A model generated the notes under the pieces. That model was not told the DNA's origin and made no database searches. It was given only the letters and a program-made list of their open reading frames with translations. From the NCBI GenBank assembly GCA_041581935.1, contig JBFICP010000234.1, positions 1 through 5,358 of the forward strand: a DNA stretch of 5,358 nt, read 5' to 3'. The stretch's first letter is position 1; each line of letters opens with the position of its first letter. The translations under genes were made by a program, and so were the position numbers. This document shows, piece after piece, positions 1 to 5,358 of the stretch. The DNA is from JAABYT01 sp041581935. Its GTDB lineage: Bacteria; Pseudomonadota; Gammaproteobacteria; HK1.

Positions 1-520
1 ACTGACCTGTCCGGCCGCGTTTGCGCACGTTACGCGAAAGAATAATCATATCACTCGCCAGCAGATACGGCAGTCCGTTCTCCAGCTCGTAGAGCACGCG
101 TTGCAAAGCATCAATGGAAACCGCCATGCGCACGTTGACAATGACGCGCTTGAATCCCTTTTCGGCCACAGCGGGCAGAACCTGTGTGCTCGTAAGCGCA
201 CCGCCGCTAGTCGTGACGATCGATTTGACGCGCTCCTGCAGCGCGGCCGCCGCGATTGACTCGCTTTCCTGCGCAAGCACGTAGCGGGTCAGCTCGTCCG
301 CCTCAGCGAGGTCCTCCACCGCCTGACGCAATGAGCCAACCTGCGCTGAAATTCGCGCGTAGCGGGCAATCGAATCTTCCATTTGCACGATGGCGTCACG
401 ATTATCCGAATAAATGTTCCACATCGGCACGATCAGCACGCGTGCGACCACGACGATGACCGCCAGCAACAAGATGAGCGCCAGAACGCGGCGCTGAACC
501 GGAGTGAGGCGCGCGATCAC
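1..520 (-). CDS. gspM: GspM, T2SS inner-membrane assembly protein (PilO-like, subtype b), 3' end missing
   Basis: Read by hand, 173 codons stay open from the GTG at 520-518 to the window edge, so the C-terminus is cut off. The start GTG overlaps the gspL stop (GTGA), with a GAAGG-like ribosome site upstream, so translation is probably coupled to gspL. The protein begins with a short basic cytoplasmic end (RLTPVQRR), then one membrane segment at about residues 12-33 (VLALILLLAVIVVV), then a probable periplasmic coiled-coil stretch (about 35-85). An alpha/beta region follows, with a late ENGLPYLLASDMIILSRN stretch (147-164) typical of the ferredoxin-like fold of small GspM/PilO proteins. GspM normally partners GspL and stabilises the inner-membrane platform of the T2SS. 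Identification rests on position directly after gspL plus topology and the ENG-P-L-D-I pattern; assignment to subtype b rather than classical GspM is inference. Confidence 0.88.
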   Translation of the reverse strand, partial: MIARLTPVQRRVLALILLLAVIVVVARVLIVPMWNIYSDNRDAIVQMEDSIARYARISAQVGSLRQAVEDLAEADELTRYVLAQESESIAAAALQERVKSIVTTSGGALTSTQVLPAVAEKGFKRVIVNVRMAVSIDALQRVLYELENGLPYLLASDMIILSRNVRKRGRTGQ

Positions 521-1599
521 GTGTCGCCGCCTTCGGGATTACCCGCGAGCGCCTGGGCCGGCGACGCGAGCACGCGGGCAGAGAGATGAAAGCGTTCCCG
601 GCCCGAGCCGCCATCCTGGGTAATCGGCGAGGCGAAGTGCACGTTCTCGAGAAATGGTGATCCCTCGAGCTCGGCGATGAGCGCCGATGCCGTTTTCGAT
701 GTTCCCTGCAGGTGCACTTCGCCACCGCGCAGCTCGACCCGGAACAGCCACGTGTCGTCCGGTAACCGCCGGGTCAACTCCTCGAGCAGCGCGACTGCGG
801 CCGGCTGCGCGACCTTCTGTGAAAATAAATATTGGATCCGTGCCCGCTGCGCATTAATGCGTTGCATGAGATCGGATGCCGTCGTCGCCGCCTCGCGCAC
901 TTCCGCGAGTCGATCACGCAATTCCCCGAGATAGCGATGTTGCTGAACAAACGGGATTGCGACGGCGATAGCCAATAGCAGGAGATTCGCCGCCACAAGG
1001 CTGCGATGAAACCTGCTGGATGTGTGTTGCGCGCTGTCGCCGGAGACGAACGCGAATATGGCATCGTCCTCGTTGGACCGTTTCGCGCTGTCTACGGGCA
1101 CCAAATTCCACTCGACAAAGGGCGCCAGAGCAGGCTCGATGGCAGCTCGCGGCACCACGCACAGTCGCACCACAATCTGCTGACTTTGTGGCCGGCGATC
1201 CGTGATTCGGTAGTTGAAAAACACCTGCTCGGCGCGAAACGGGGTCTGACGCTGCATTTCGAAACCGAGAACCTGACGCAGGTTCTCTTCGGCCGCGAGT
1301 GGGAGTTGAATCTGCTTGACCAGCAGCTTTTCCGGCGGCGCCTCGACTTCCACGCGTGTCGAAGCCGAGCTGAGATTTCCCAGGATCGCGGCCATGCGCT
1401 CGGCGACGCCGGGCGGCTCGGTACCGACGCGGCCGAGCGCCTCCAAGCGACCGTTCTGCCGTCGACTGACGCGCACTTCGTGATTCGACGGAGAAAGCAC
1501 CAGAGTATCGCGTCGCCTTGCGAATCGGCGTCGCAGCGCCTCTGGGAGCATCCCGGCGAGTTCCGATCGCCACCAATCGAAGAATTCACCGATGCTCAC
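517..1599 (-). CDS. gspL: GspL, T2SS inner-membrane protein with PilN-like domain
   Basis: A 360-residue protein starting at GTG 1599-1597, with GGGAG nine bases upstream. Residues 1-195 form a cytoplasmic part. It contains a block around 95-170 (LPLAAEENLRQVL, then QTPFRAEQVFFNYR, then VRLCVVPR) that recalls the reduced actin-like domain of Xps-type GspL proteins. One membrane segment lies at about 201-219 (LVAANLLLLAIAVAIPFV). A charged helical stretch (220-262) and a periplasmic alpha/beta domain resembling PilN/GspL (about 265-345, with LLEELTRRLPDDTWL and GTSKTASALIAELE) follow. Family role: the cytoplasmic domain binds the GspE ATPase and the periplasmic domain pairs with GspM. It overlaps gspM by four bases, but 140 bases separate it from gspK, so it is the one late gene that must initiate independently. 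Classical Pseudomonas/Enterobacteria GspL is usually somewhat longer with a full actin-like domain. Confidence 0.9.
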   Translation of the reverse strand: MSIGEFFDWWRSELAGMLPEALRRRFARRRDTLVLSPSNHEVRVSRRQNGRLEALGRVGTEPPGVAERMAAILGNLSSASTRVEVEAPPEKLLVKQIQLPLAAEENLRQVLGFEMQRQTPFRAEQVFFNYRITDRRPQSQQIVVRLCVVPRAAIEPALAPFVEWNLVPVDSAKRSNEDDAIFAFVSGDSAQHTSSRFHRSLVAANLLLLAIAVAIPFVQQHRYLGELRDRLAEVREAATTASDLMQRINAQRARIQYLFSQKVAQPAAVALLEELTRRLPDDTWLFRVELRGGEVHLQGTSKTASALIAELEGSPFLENVHFASPITQDGGSGRERFHLSARVLASPAQALAGNPEGGDT

Positions 1600-1608
1600 T
1601 CAATGAAT

Positions 1609-1613
1609 CTCCC
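1609..1613 (-). promoter_or_regulatory. Ribosome binding site of gspL
   Basis: GGGAG on the minus strand, nine bases before the GTG start of gspL. It fixes the start and shows that gspL has its own initiation signal despite lying downstream in the operon. Confidence 0.65.
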
Positions 1614-1627
1614 GCGTTTGCAATTTG

Positions 1628-1698
1628 CCTGAAGAAGCGAGTGTGCTCGCGAGCGACCTGCGGCCGGGAAAAAGTCCGCGAGCAAGCACGCTCCCATA
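1628..1698. repeat. REPIN-like inverted pair of REP elements in the gspK-gspL gap
   Basis: Two diverged copies of a REP-like unit stand in opposite orientation. On the + strand the right copy (1676-1698) reads CGCGAGCAAGCACGCTCCCA; the left copy (1628-1651) read on the minus strand is CGCGAGCACACTCGCTTC. The arms contain a perfect 8-base inverted repeat, TGCTCGCG (1644-1651) and CGCGAGCA (1677-1684), around a 25-base centre. The left copy also has its own small hairpin, GCGAG-TGTG-CTCGC (1637-1650). From memory, Pseudomonas-type REP units carry GCGAGCAAGCTCGCTCCCAC, which the right copy matches closely. The order (unit, centre, inverted unit, about 70 bases) is that of a REPIN. In the transcript it would fold between gspK and gspL and could shield or attenuate the message; that effect is inference. 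Confidence 0.65.
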
Positions 1699-1739
1699 CG
1701 GCCTTCGGCAATAGCATATCAGTGATCCCGGTTGCATCA

Positions 1740-2711
1740 TCATTGCTGCGGAGAAACCACGCCGTAGGCGTCAAAAAGGGGAATCGAGTCGAACCAGGCA
1801 ACGACCGAGTACGGTTTTCGCGCGTCGCCCGTCAGCTGGACGACGGCCCGGCGGCTGGCACGAGCGCCGCCGGTGAGCTCGCCCTCCGCATCCACGGTGT
1901 AGACCCGGGAATTCGCGCGGGAAAGATAGCGCGCGCCCGGGGACAGCAGCTCCAAGGGCAGCGACCCAGGCGAATCGACGCCCGCGACGCCACTCGCGTA
2001 AAGCGCCTCGCGGGCGGAGAGAAAACGGTCTACCCGCTCGTCATCGAGACCCGGAACCGCACGCAAAACCGTTCGCGGGGCGGTCATCGGGTCGACCTGG
2101 GGCGCCCAGGAATACACCGTCACCAGTGGTGCGAGCCTGGCGTAGGTGGCGGCGTCCACGCCGAGAACCTGGTTGAGCTCCGAAACGCTCAGGAACGCGC
2201 CGTCTCTCGACGCGAAGCGGCGCCCTTGCGCCCTGTAGTGCGCGTCCTCGGCGCCATCGGGACGCGTGCGCTGATCCGGATCCCGCCAGTCGAGGATCGC
2301 GTTGGCGACTGCAGTCGGCGGGGACGCGCTCTCGTTACCTTCGCTTTCGGCCAAGGCGGTGACGAGTCCGAGAATCAGCGCCTCCGGCGCGCCGTTCAAG
2401 TCCACCTTACCGTTCTCCGAATACAGGCGGATACGCACCCTGCCGTCAGCAAATGGCAACTCGTAACGGCGGCCGTCAGCGACCCAACGCGATTCTGGGG
2501 ACTCGGACAACAGAGCCAGAATGCCGCGATGTATTCCCGCATCCGCGATGGCTTGCGCCTTCGCGCGCTCCACCAGATTACCGGCGAGCCGTGTCTCGAC
2601 GCGCATGGTGAACGCGAAGCTCGCGGCGATGACGCCGAGCAGCACCCCAGCCCAGAGGACGATGACGAGTGCGAATCCACACTGCACGCGCTTGCCCGCG
2701 CCCGTTTTCAT
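1740..2711 (-). CDS. gspK: GspK, minor pseudopilin (tip complex)
   Basis: A 323-residue pseudopilin. The start chosen is ATG 2711-2709, which overlaps the gspJ stop (ATGA), has GGGG eight bases upstream, and places the start 12 residues before the cleavage site; the frame is open further upstream but only as a gspJ shadow. The prepilin peptidase site is CG^FALVIVLW (G12/F13). As usual in GspK, the +5 position is not glutamate (here isoleucine). After the hydrophobic helix come family blocks: ERAKAQAIADAGIHRGIL (48-65), KVDLNGA (102-108), AILDWRDPDQ (138-147) with GAED (153-156), and FLSVSELNQVLG (173-184). GspK caps the pseudopilus with GspI and GspJ, and its large globular domain binds calcium in studied homologues. 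Length is near normal. The 140 bases after its stop hold the REPIN-like element before gspL. Confidence 0.95.
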   Translation of the reverse strand: MKTGAGKRVQCGFALVIVLWAGVLLGVIAASFAFTMRVETRLAGNLVERAKAQAIADAGIHRGILALLSESPESRWVADGRRYELPFADGRVRIRLYSENGKVDLNGAPEALILGLVTALAESEGNESASPPTAVANAILDWRDPDQRTRPDGAEDAHYRAQGRRFASRDGAFLSVSELNQVLGVDAATYARLAPLVTVYSWAPQVDPMTAPRTVLRAVPGLDDERVDRFLSAREALYASGVAGVDSPGSLPLELLSPGARYLSRANSRVYTVDAEGELTGGARASRRAVVQLTGDARKPYSVVAWFDSIPLFDAYGVVSPQQ

Positions 2712-3427
2712 CGCGTGAGCCCCGGCGCCAGAAGGGACGGCTGGCCGGTCGTTGGAACGCCCGCGGCACCGGATTGCCCCGGATCGCCCGGCGCTACCGT
2801 GCGTTGAAAACGGATGGCATCGGTAGAGACGTGAACGACGATATCCGGCCAGTCGCCCGCGAGCTTGCTCGCGAGACGCAAACGCACCAGGCGCGGCAAG
2901 CGTTGCCGGTCCACCCAGCGCGTGCTCCATGAGGCCTCACGATCATCACCGATCGGCCCGAAATAGTCGAAGCGGGCCTCGGAAAGACCTCGCGCAAGCG
3001 CTCGCGGATGTTCATCGACGCCCGGGCGACCCTGCTCGGCGTCGGGGTGCAGCAGGCGCCGTGACACCGTTAAAACCGAACCGTCTTCGTGCTCGTCGAT
3101 TGCGAGTGTCATCTCATACATGCCTCCCTGACCCAGGTGTGCAGGCATCGGCGTCACCAATACCAAACGCCGTGCCTCGCCTCTGAACCACAGCCGCCAC
3201 GCATTGTTCTTGCTGACGGTAAGCGGAAAGGCCTGCGCCGCGTGCCTGCGAACGAATGCCCCTGCAAGGCGCAGCTCCGAAATTGCGGCGTGTTTGCGTT
3301 CACCGCTCTCCCAGCTGCGAATACCGAGCCGGTAGCCCGCGTACAGCACCGTGATCACCAGGGAGAAAACGGTGATGGCCACCAGGGCCTCGAGGAGAGT
3401 AAAACCGCGGATTCGCCGGCCCGTCAT
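2708..3427 (-). CDS. gspJ: GspJ, minor pseudopilin
   Basis: A 239-residue pseudopilin. ATG 3427-3425 is preferred over an open-frame start 22 codons upstream because it overlaps the gspI stop (ATGA) and leaves a short basic leader, MTGRRIRG, before the cleavage site G8^FTLLEALVA with Glu at +5. The hydrophobic helix runs to about residue 31. Later family-like blocks are ARFDYFG (151-157), paired tryptophans (W167, W171), LPRLVRLRLA (177-186) and WPDIVVHV (193-200). GspJ joins GspI and GspK in the pseudopilus tip. Two oddities: codons 184-193 contain a perfect REP-core palindrome (2858-2873), and the last 30 residues are a Gly/Pro/Ala-rich tail without obvious structure. No strong ribosome site precedes the ATG, so coupling to gspI translation is likely. 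Confidence 0.94.
   Translation of the reverse strand: MTGRRIRGFTLLEALVAITVFSLVITVLYAGYRLGIRSWESGERKHAAISELRLAGAFVRRHAAQAFPLTVSKNNAWRLWFRGEARRLVLVTPMPAHLGQGGMYEMTLAIDEHEDGSVLTVSRRLLHPDAEQGRPGVDEHPRALARGLSEARFDYFGPIGDDREASWSTRWVDRQRLPRLVRLRLASKLAGDWPDIVVHVSTDAIRFQRTVAPGDPGQSGAAGVPTTGQPSLLAPGLTR
2858..2873. repeat. Lone REP-core palindrome inside gspJ
   Basis: CGCGAGC-TT-GCTCGCG is a perfect 7-base stem with a 2-base centre. It matches the REP core GCGAGCNNGCTCGC shared with the two inverted pairs in this window, but the flanking bases do not continue the REP similarity. It encodes part of LASKLAG in GspJ, where a short variable turn is plausible. It may be chance in GC-rich DNA or the remnant of one REP unit. 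Confidence 0.45.
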
Positions 3428-3822
3428 GGTCGCGCAGAACCGAGCAGCATGGATGTCAGAGATACGATCCGCGGGGTTCCAGAATCTTCCCAAAACACTT
3501 CCACGTTGACGGTCAGCGGCTGCAGCGCAGGACTCGTCATCTGCATTTGTTCGTCGGTATACGGGCCGATGGAAATGCGCCAGTGGAAGTCATCGACCGT
3601 GTTTCCGCTGCTCACCCCCTCAACGATCGGAGACTCGGGACCGAGCGACGCCAGCTTTGATTGCGCGATCACCGTGGCACGCGTGTAGCGATCCCCGGCG
3701 CTCGCGGCATGCATGCCGGCGCTGAAAACCCTGAACAGTGCGCCGAGTAACATGGCAAGTATCGTAAAGGCCACCATCACCTCGAGGAGAGAAAACCCAC
3801 GACAGGCGCTTCTCGAAATCAT
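3424..3822 (-). CDS. gspI: GspI, minor pseudopilin
   Basis: A 132-residue pseudopilin starting at ATG 3822-3820, which overlaps the gspH stop (ATGA). A strong GAGGAGG ribosome site lies ten bases upstream, inside the end of gspH. The leader MISRSACRG is followed by cleavage G9^FSLLEVMVAFTILAM with Glu at +5. The helix is followed by the RATVIAQSKLASLG stretch (48-61), as is usual for GspI, then DDFHWRISI (77-85) and VNVEVFWED (105-113), the late beta-strand region. GspI is thought to nucleate the tip complex with GspJ and GspK. Length is typical. Its stop overlaps the gspJ ATG by four bases. Confidence 0.95.
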   Translation of the reverse strand: MISRSACRGFSLLEVMVAFTILAMLLGALFRVFSAGMHAASAGDRYTRATVIAQSKLASLGPESPIVEGVSSGNTVDDFHWRISIGPYTDEQMQMTSPALQPLTVNVEVFWEDSGTPRIVSLTSMLLGSARP

Positions 3823-4295
3823 CGCCCGACGGCCTCCTCGATAACGGACTCGATTACGTTCACTTTTCCAGTCAGCCAGTCCACGTCTACAAGGTATCGC
3901 AAGCCATCGACCGAGAGTGTTATGCGTCCACCGGTCGAGCTGCCGTCGGGGAAGAATCGTATGGCACCTCGATACTCATCTTGCTGCTCCGAGCGCGCCG
4001 TAAATAGCACGATGTCGATTTTTTCTGGAAGCTTGCGTACGTGCCGCTCTCCGGGTAGCCGAAACTCATGCTTGACGACGTCGACGGCGAGAGCCGCCGA
4101 GCGATTTTCATTCAAGGCCTGGTTGCGTGTAAGACGCAACCCCGCTGCAAGGCTTCTAGCGGCGCTCTTGAGCTCGACCGATGCGCCGCTGCCGAGAGAG
4201 GGGACGACGACCACCGCAACGAGCGACAAAATTAGGAGAACCGCTAGCAGCTCGAACAGTGTGAATCCGGTGGCTGAAGGCCGCAAATTGATCAC
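3819..4295 (-). CDS. gspH: GspH, minor pseudopilin
   Basis: A 158-residue pseudopilin. The leader MINLRPSATG precedes the cleavage site G10^FTLFELLAVLLILSLVAVVVVP, with Glu at +5 and Pro at +22. The globular part carries the GspH hallmark IRFFPDGSSTGGRITL (112-127), then LVDVDWLTGKVNV (135-147). GspH is a minor pseudopilin often placed between the tip complex and the GspG shaft. The start is slightly uncertain: GTG 4295-4293 has GGGAG only three bases upstream, whereas TTG 4286-4284 lies 12 bases from it and would give a leader three residues shorter; either keeps the peptidase site. It follows gspG after 25 bases and overlaps gspI by four. Confidence 0.94.
   Translation of the reverse strand: MINLRPSATGFTLFELLAVLLILSLVAVVVVPSLGSGASVELKSAARSLAAGLRLTRNQALNENRSAALAVDVVKHEFRLPGERHVRKLPEKIDIVLFTARSEQQDEYRGAIRFFPDGSSTGGRITLSVDGLRYLVDVDWLTGKVNVIESVIEEAVGR
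3833..3839 (-). promoter_or_regulatory. Strong ribosome binding site of gspI
   Basis: GAGGAGG on the minus strand, ten bases before the gspI ATG, is the best Shine-Dalgarno match in the window. It is embedded in the gspH codons for Glu-Glu-Ala. Together with the ATGA overlap it suggests re-initiation with extra recruitment for the tip-forming minor pseudopilins. Confidence 0.65.
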
Positions 4296-4298
4296 ACG

Positions 4299-4303
4299 CT
4301 CCC
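4299..4303 (-). promoter_or_regulatory. Ribosome binding site near gspH start
   Basis: GGGAG on the minus strand in the 25-base gspG-gspH gap. Its spacing is short (3 bases) for the GTG start and a little long (12 bases) for the alternative TTG start three codons later. Confidence 0.45.
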
Positions 4304-4320
4304 GGTTTCGGCAGGGACTC

Positions 4321-4797
4321 TCACTCCCAGCTCACGATGTCCTTCTGCTCGCCCTCGCCGCCTTCGGACTTATCGGCTCCCAGGGACATCAGATCATAGT
4401 CTCCGTTTCTTCCAGGATAGCGGTAAACGTAGTCGTTCCCCCATGGGTCCTTGGGAATGACTTTCTTCTTGAGGTATGGACCGTTCCAGTTGTCGACCCC
4501 CGGAGGCTTTTCGATCAGCGCCTCGAGGGTGGGCGGAAAGCTGCCCACCTCCAGGCGATAGAGATCAATGCTGGCCCCGAGCGCCTCGATCTGGATGCGC
4601 GCCGAATCGCTGCGCGCGCCGGATACCCACTTGAGCACCTGCGGCACGGCAAACGCCGCGATAAGCCCCAGAATCGCGAGCACGGCAAGAAGCTCGATCA
4701 GGGTGAATGCACCGGTTTTTCGTGCCTGCCGGAGCGAGCGTGCTCGAAGCCGTTGGCGCGTTCGCTCGCTCTCACGGGGATACGTATGTTCTTTCAC
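4321..4797 (-). CDS. gspG: GspG, major pseudopilin with unusual long leader
   Basis: A 158-residue protein and the main subunit of the T2SS pseudopilus. The hydrophobic helix FTLIELLAVLAILGLIAAF begins at residue 31, with Glu at +5 (E35) and Pro at +22 (P52). The body shows the GspG pattern: ASIDLYRLEVGSFPPT (75-90), LEALIEKP (91-98), YLKKKVIPKDPWGNDYVY (108-125), then SLGADKSEGGEGEQKDI (138-154), the region that binds calcium in studied homologues. Two features are abnormal. The residue before Phe+1 is Ala30, with Gly at -2, where Gly at -1 is near-universal. The leader is about 30 residues, against the usual 6-12. GTG 4797 is the only ATG/GTG/TTG in frame before the helix; the frame closes at a stop at 4815-4813. 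No clear ribosome site precedes it; it lies two bases after the gspF stop. A REPIN-like repeat encodes much of the leader. Confidence 0.94.
   Translation of the reverse strand: MKEHTYPRESERTRQRLRARSLRQARKTGAFTLIELLAVLAILGLIAAFAVPQVLKWVSGARSDSARIQIEALGASIDLYRLEVGSFPPTLEALIEKPPGVDNWNGPYLKKKVIPKDPWGNDYVYRYPGRNGDYDLMSLGADKSEGGEGEQKDIVSWE
4725..4775. repeat. REPIN-like inverted pair within the gspG leader coding sequence
   Basis: A perfect 9-base inverted repeat, GAGCGAGCG (4732-4740) and CGCTCGCTC (4763-4771), flanks a 22-base centre. On the minus strand the right-hand unit reads CGAGCACGCTCGCTCCGG followed by CAGG, close to the Pseudomonas-type REP unit CGAGCAAGCTCGCTCCCA followed by CAGG (from memory). 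It forms its own hairpin, CGAGC-AC-GCTCG (4735-4746). The opposite unit, GTGAGAGCGAGCGAACGCG (4757-4775), matches the inverted REP unit less well. The orientation is the same as in the pair at 1628-1698. It is translated as about residues 8-25 of GspG. Confidence 0.55.
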
Positions 4798-4799
4798 GG

Positions 4800-5358
4800 T
4801 TAAAGCGCCAGGTTATTGATGCTCAGCACGGCTATCACGATGGACAAGATGACGCCCGCGATGATTACGGCAAGGCCCAGAATCAGAGCAGGCTCCAACA
4901 CCGTCATCAGATGGCGCAACGACGATTGCACCTCGCGCTCGTAGATTTTTGCAAGCTGCTCGAGCATGGCTTCCAGATTGCCGCTCTCTTCCCCGACTTG
5001 CAGCAAATGGCCAGCGAGTGGCGGAAACACCCTCGCCTCGGTCAACGGCCTTGCCAGACCTTCACCCTGGCGAACGCGTTCGGCAACTCGATGAATGCCA
5101 TCCGAGATGACCTGATTGGCAACCACTTCCTTGGCGATGGCAATGGCGTCGAGCAACGGAACGCCGTTTCCAATCAGCGTCCCGAGTGTGCGCGTGAATC
5201 GGGCCGCCTCGAGCCGCGCAATAAGAGGACCCACCAACGGCAATCGCAGAAGTCGACCGTCCCAACGTGCCCGGCTCACGGGATCGGCATATTGTTGGCG
5301 CAGATACACGAAGAGCCCGGCGCCAGCCAGTGCCATGATCCACCAATAATCGTGCACG
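4800..5358 (-). CDS. gspF: GspF, T2SS inner-membrane platform protein, 5' end missing
   Basis: The last ~186 codons of a protein that is usually about 400 residues. The frame enters from the window edge and stops with TAA at 4802-4800; the GTG at 5357-5355 is just an internal codon. Residues 4-19 of the visible part (YWWIMALAGAGLFVYL) are the middle membrane segment. The second cytoplasmic T2SSF domain follows, with RFTRTLGTLIGNGVPLLDAI (53-72) and the family signature VGEESGNLEAMLEQLAKIYE (121-140). The final membrane helix starts at EPALILGLAVIIAGVI (155-170). GspF forms the base of the inner-membrane platform, contacting GspE and GspL and probably helping load pseudopilins. Its stop is two bases before the gspG start. 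Confidence 0.96.
   Translation of the reverse strand, partial: VHDYWWIMALAGAGLFVYLRQQYADPVSRARWDGRLLRLPLVGPLIARLEAARFTRTLGTLIGNGVPLLDAIAIAKEVVANQVISDGIHRVAERVRQGEGLARPLTEARVFPPLAGHLLQVGEESGNLEAMLEQLAKIYEREVQSSLRHLMTVLEPALILGLAVIIAGVILSIVIAVLSINNLAL

Noticed and set aside
1006..1632. A 208-codon open frame on the + strand
   Set aside because: Lies antisense to gspL, which has domain structure and a ribosome site; no supported start or product.
1700..1739. Possible internal promoter (TATGCT) or terminator (GCC-GAA-GGC) just after gspK
   Set aside because: No convincing -35 box at proper spacing, and the stem is only three bases with no T-run directly after it.
1518..2807. A 429-codon open frame on the + strand
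   Set aside because: It runs antisense across gspL, the K-L gap, gspK and gspJ, and its product is Arg/Gly-rich with no recognisable domain; typical of GC-rich antisense frames.
3428..3493. Upstream extension of gspJ by 22 codons
   Set aside because: It would add a long leader overlapping gspI; the ATG in the ATGA overlap gives a normal short leader.
3388..3791. A repeated CCTCGAGGAGAG (3388-3399 and 3780-3791)
   Set aside because: Both copies encode the shared pseudopilin motif at the cleavage site (LLE) in gspJ and gspI; this is paralogy, not an independent repeat.
3922..4803. A 293-codon open frame on the + strand
   Set aside because: Antisense to gspH and gspG, which are both clear pseudopilins; composition is shadow-like.

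Overview
The window is one continuous, minus-strand segment of a type II secretion system (T2SS) operon. In transcription order, from high to low coordinates, it reads gspF (3' part only), gspG, gspH, gspI, gspJ, gspK, gspL and gspM (5' part only). Both end genes run off the window. No gene on the + strand is credible; the long + strand open frames are antisense shadows of GC-rich coding sequence. There is no gene-free stretch longer than about 140 bases.

The sequence is GC-rich, with GTG starts for gspG, gspH, gspL and gspM. The gene order F-G-H-I-J-K-L-M, a GspL that ends in a PilN-like domain, and a small GspM of the PilO-like 'subtype b' look fit the T2SS layout of Xanthomonas-like (Xps) gammaproteobacteria and their relatives. 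The repeats described below resemble REP elements known best from Pseudomonas, which also points to a gammaproteobacterium. Genus cannot be decided from this window.

Functionally the genes form one machine. GspF is the polytopic inner-membrane platform protein. GspG is the major pseudopilin that builds the periplasmic pseudopilus. GspH, I, J and K are minor pseudopilins; I, J and K form the tip complex. GspL and GspM are bitopic inner-membrane proteins linking the GspE ATPase to the platform and the pseudopilus. The outer-membrane secretin (GspD), the ATPase (GspE) and the prepilin peptidase (GspO/PilD) are not in the window. Junctions H-I, I-J, J-K and L-M are 4-base ATGA/GTGA overlaps, implying translational coupling. 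F-G (2 bases), G-H (25 bases) and K-L (140 bases) do not overlap.

The most unusual feature is a set of REP-like palindromes sharing the core GCGAGCNNGCTCGC. One inverted pair (REPIN-like) fills much of the K-L gap. A second inverted pair lies inside the gspG reading frame and encodes much of an abnormally long 30-residue pseudopilin leader. A lone perfect copy of the core lies within gspJ. In addition, GspG has alanine instead of the near-universal glycine at the -1 position of its prepilin peptidase site. The rest of the window is an ordinary T2SS operon; I see no unknown enzyme system in it.
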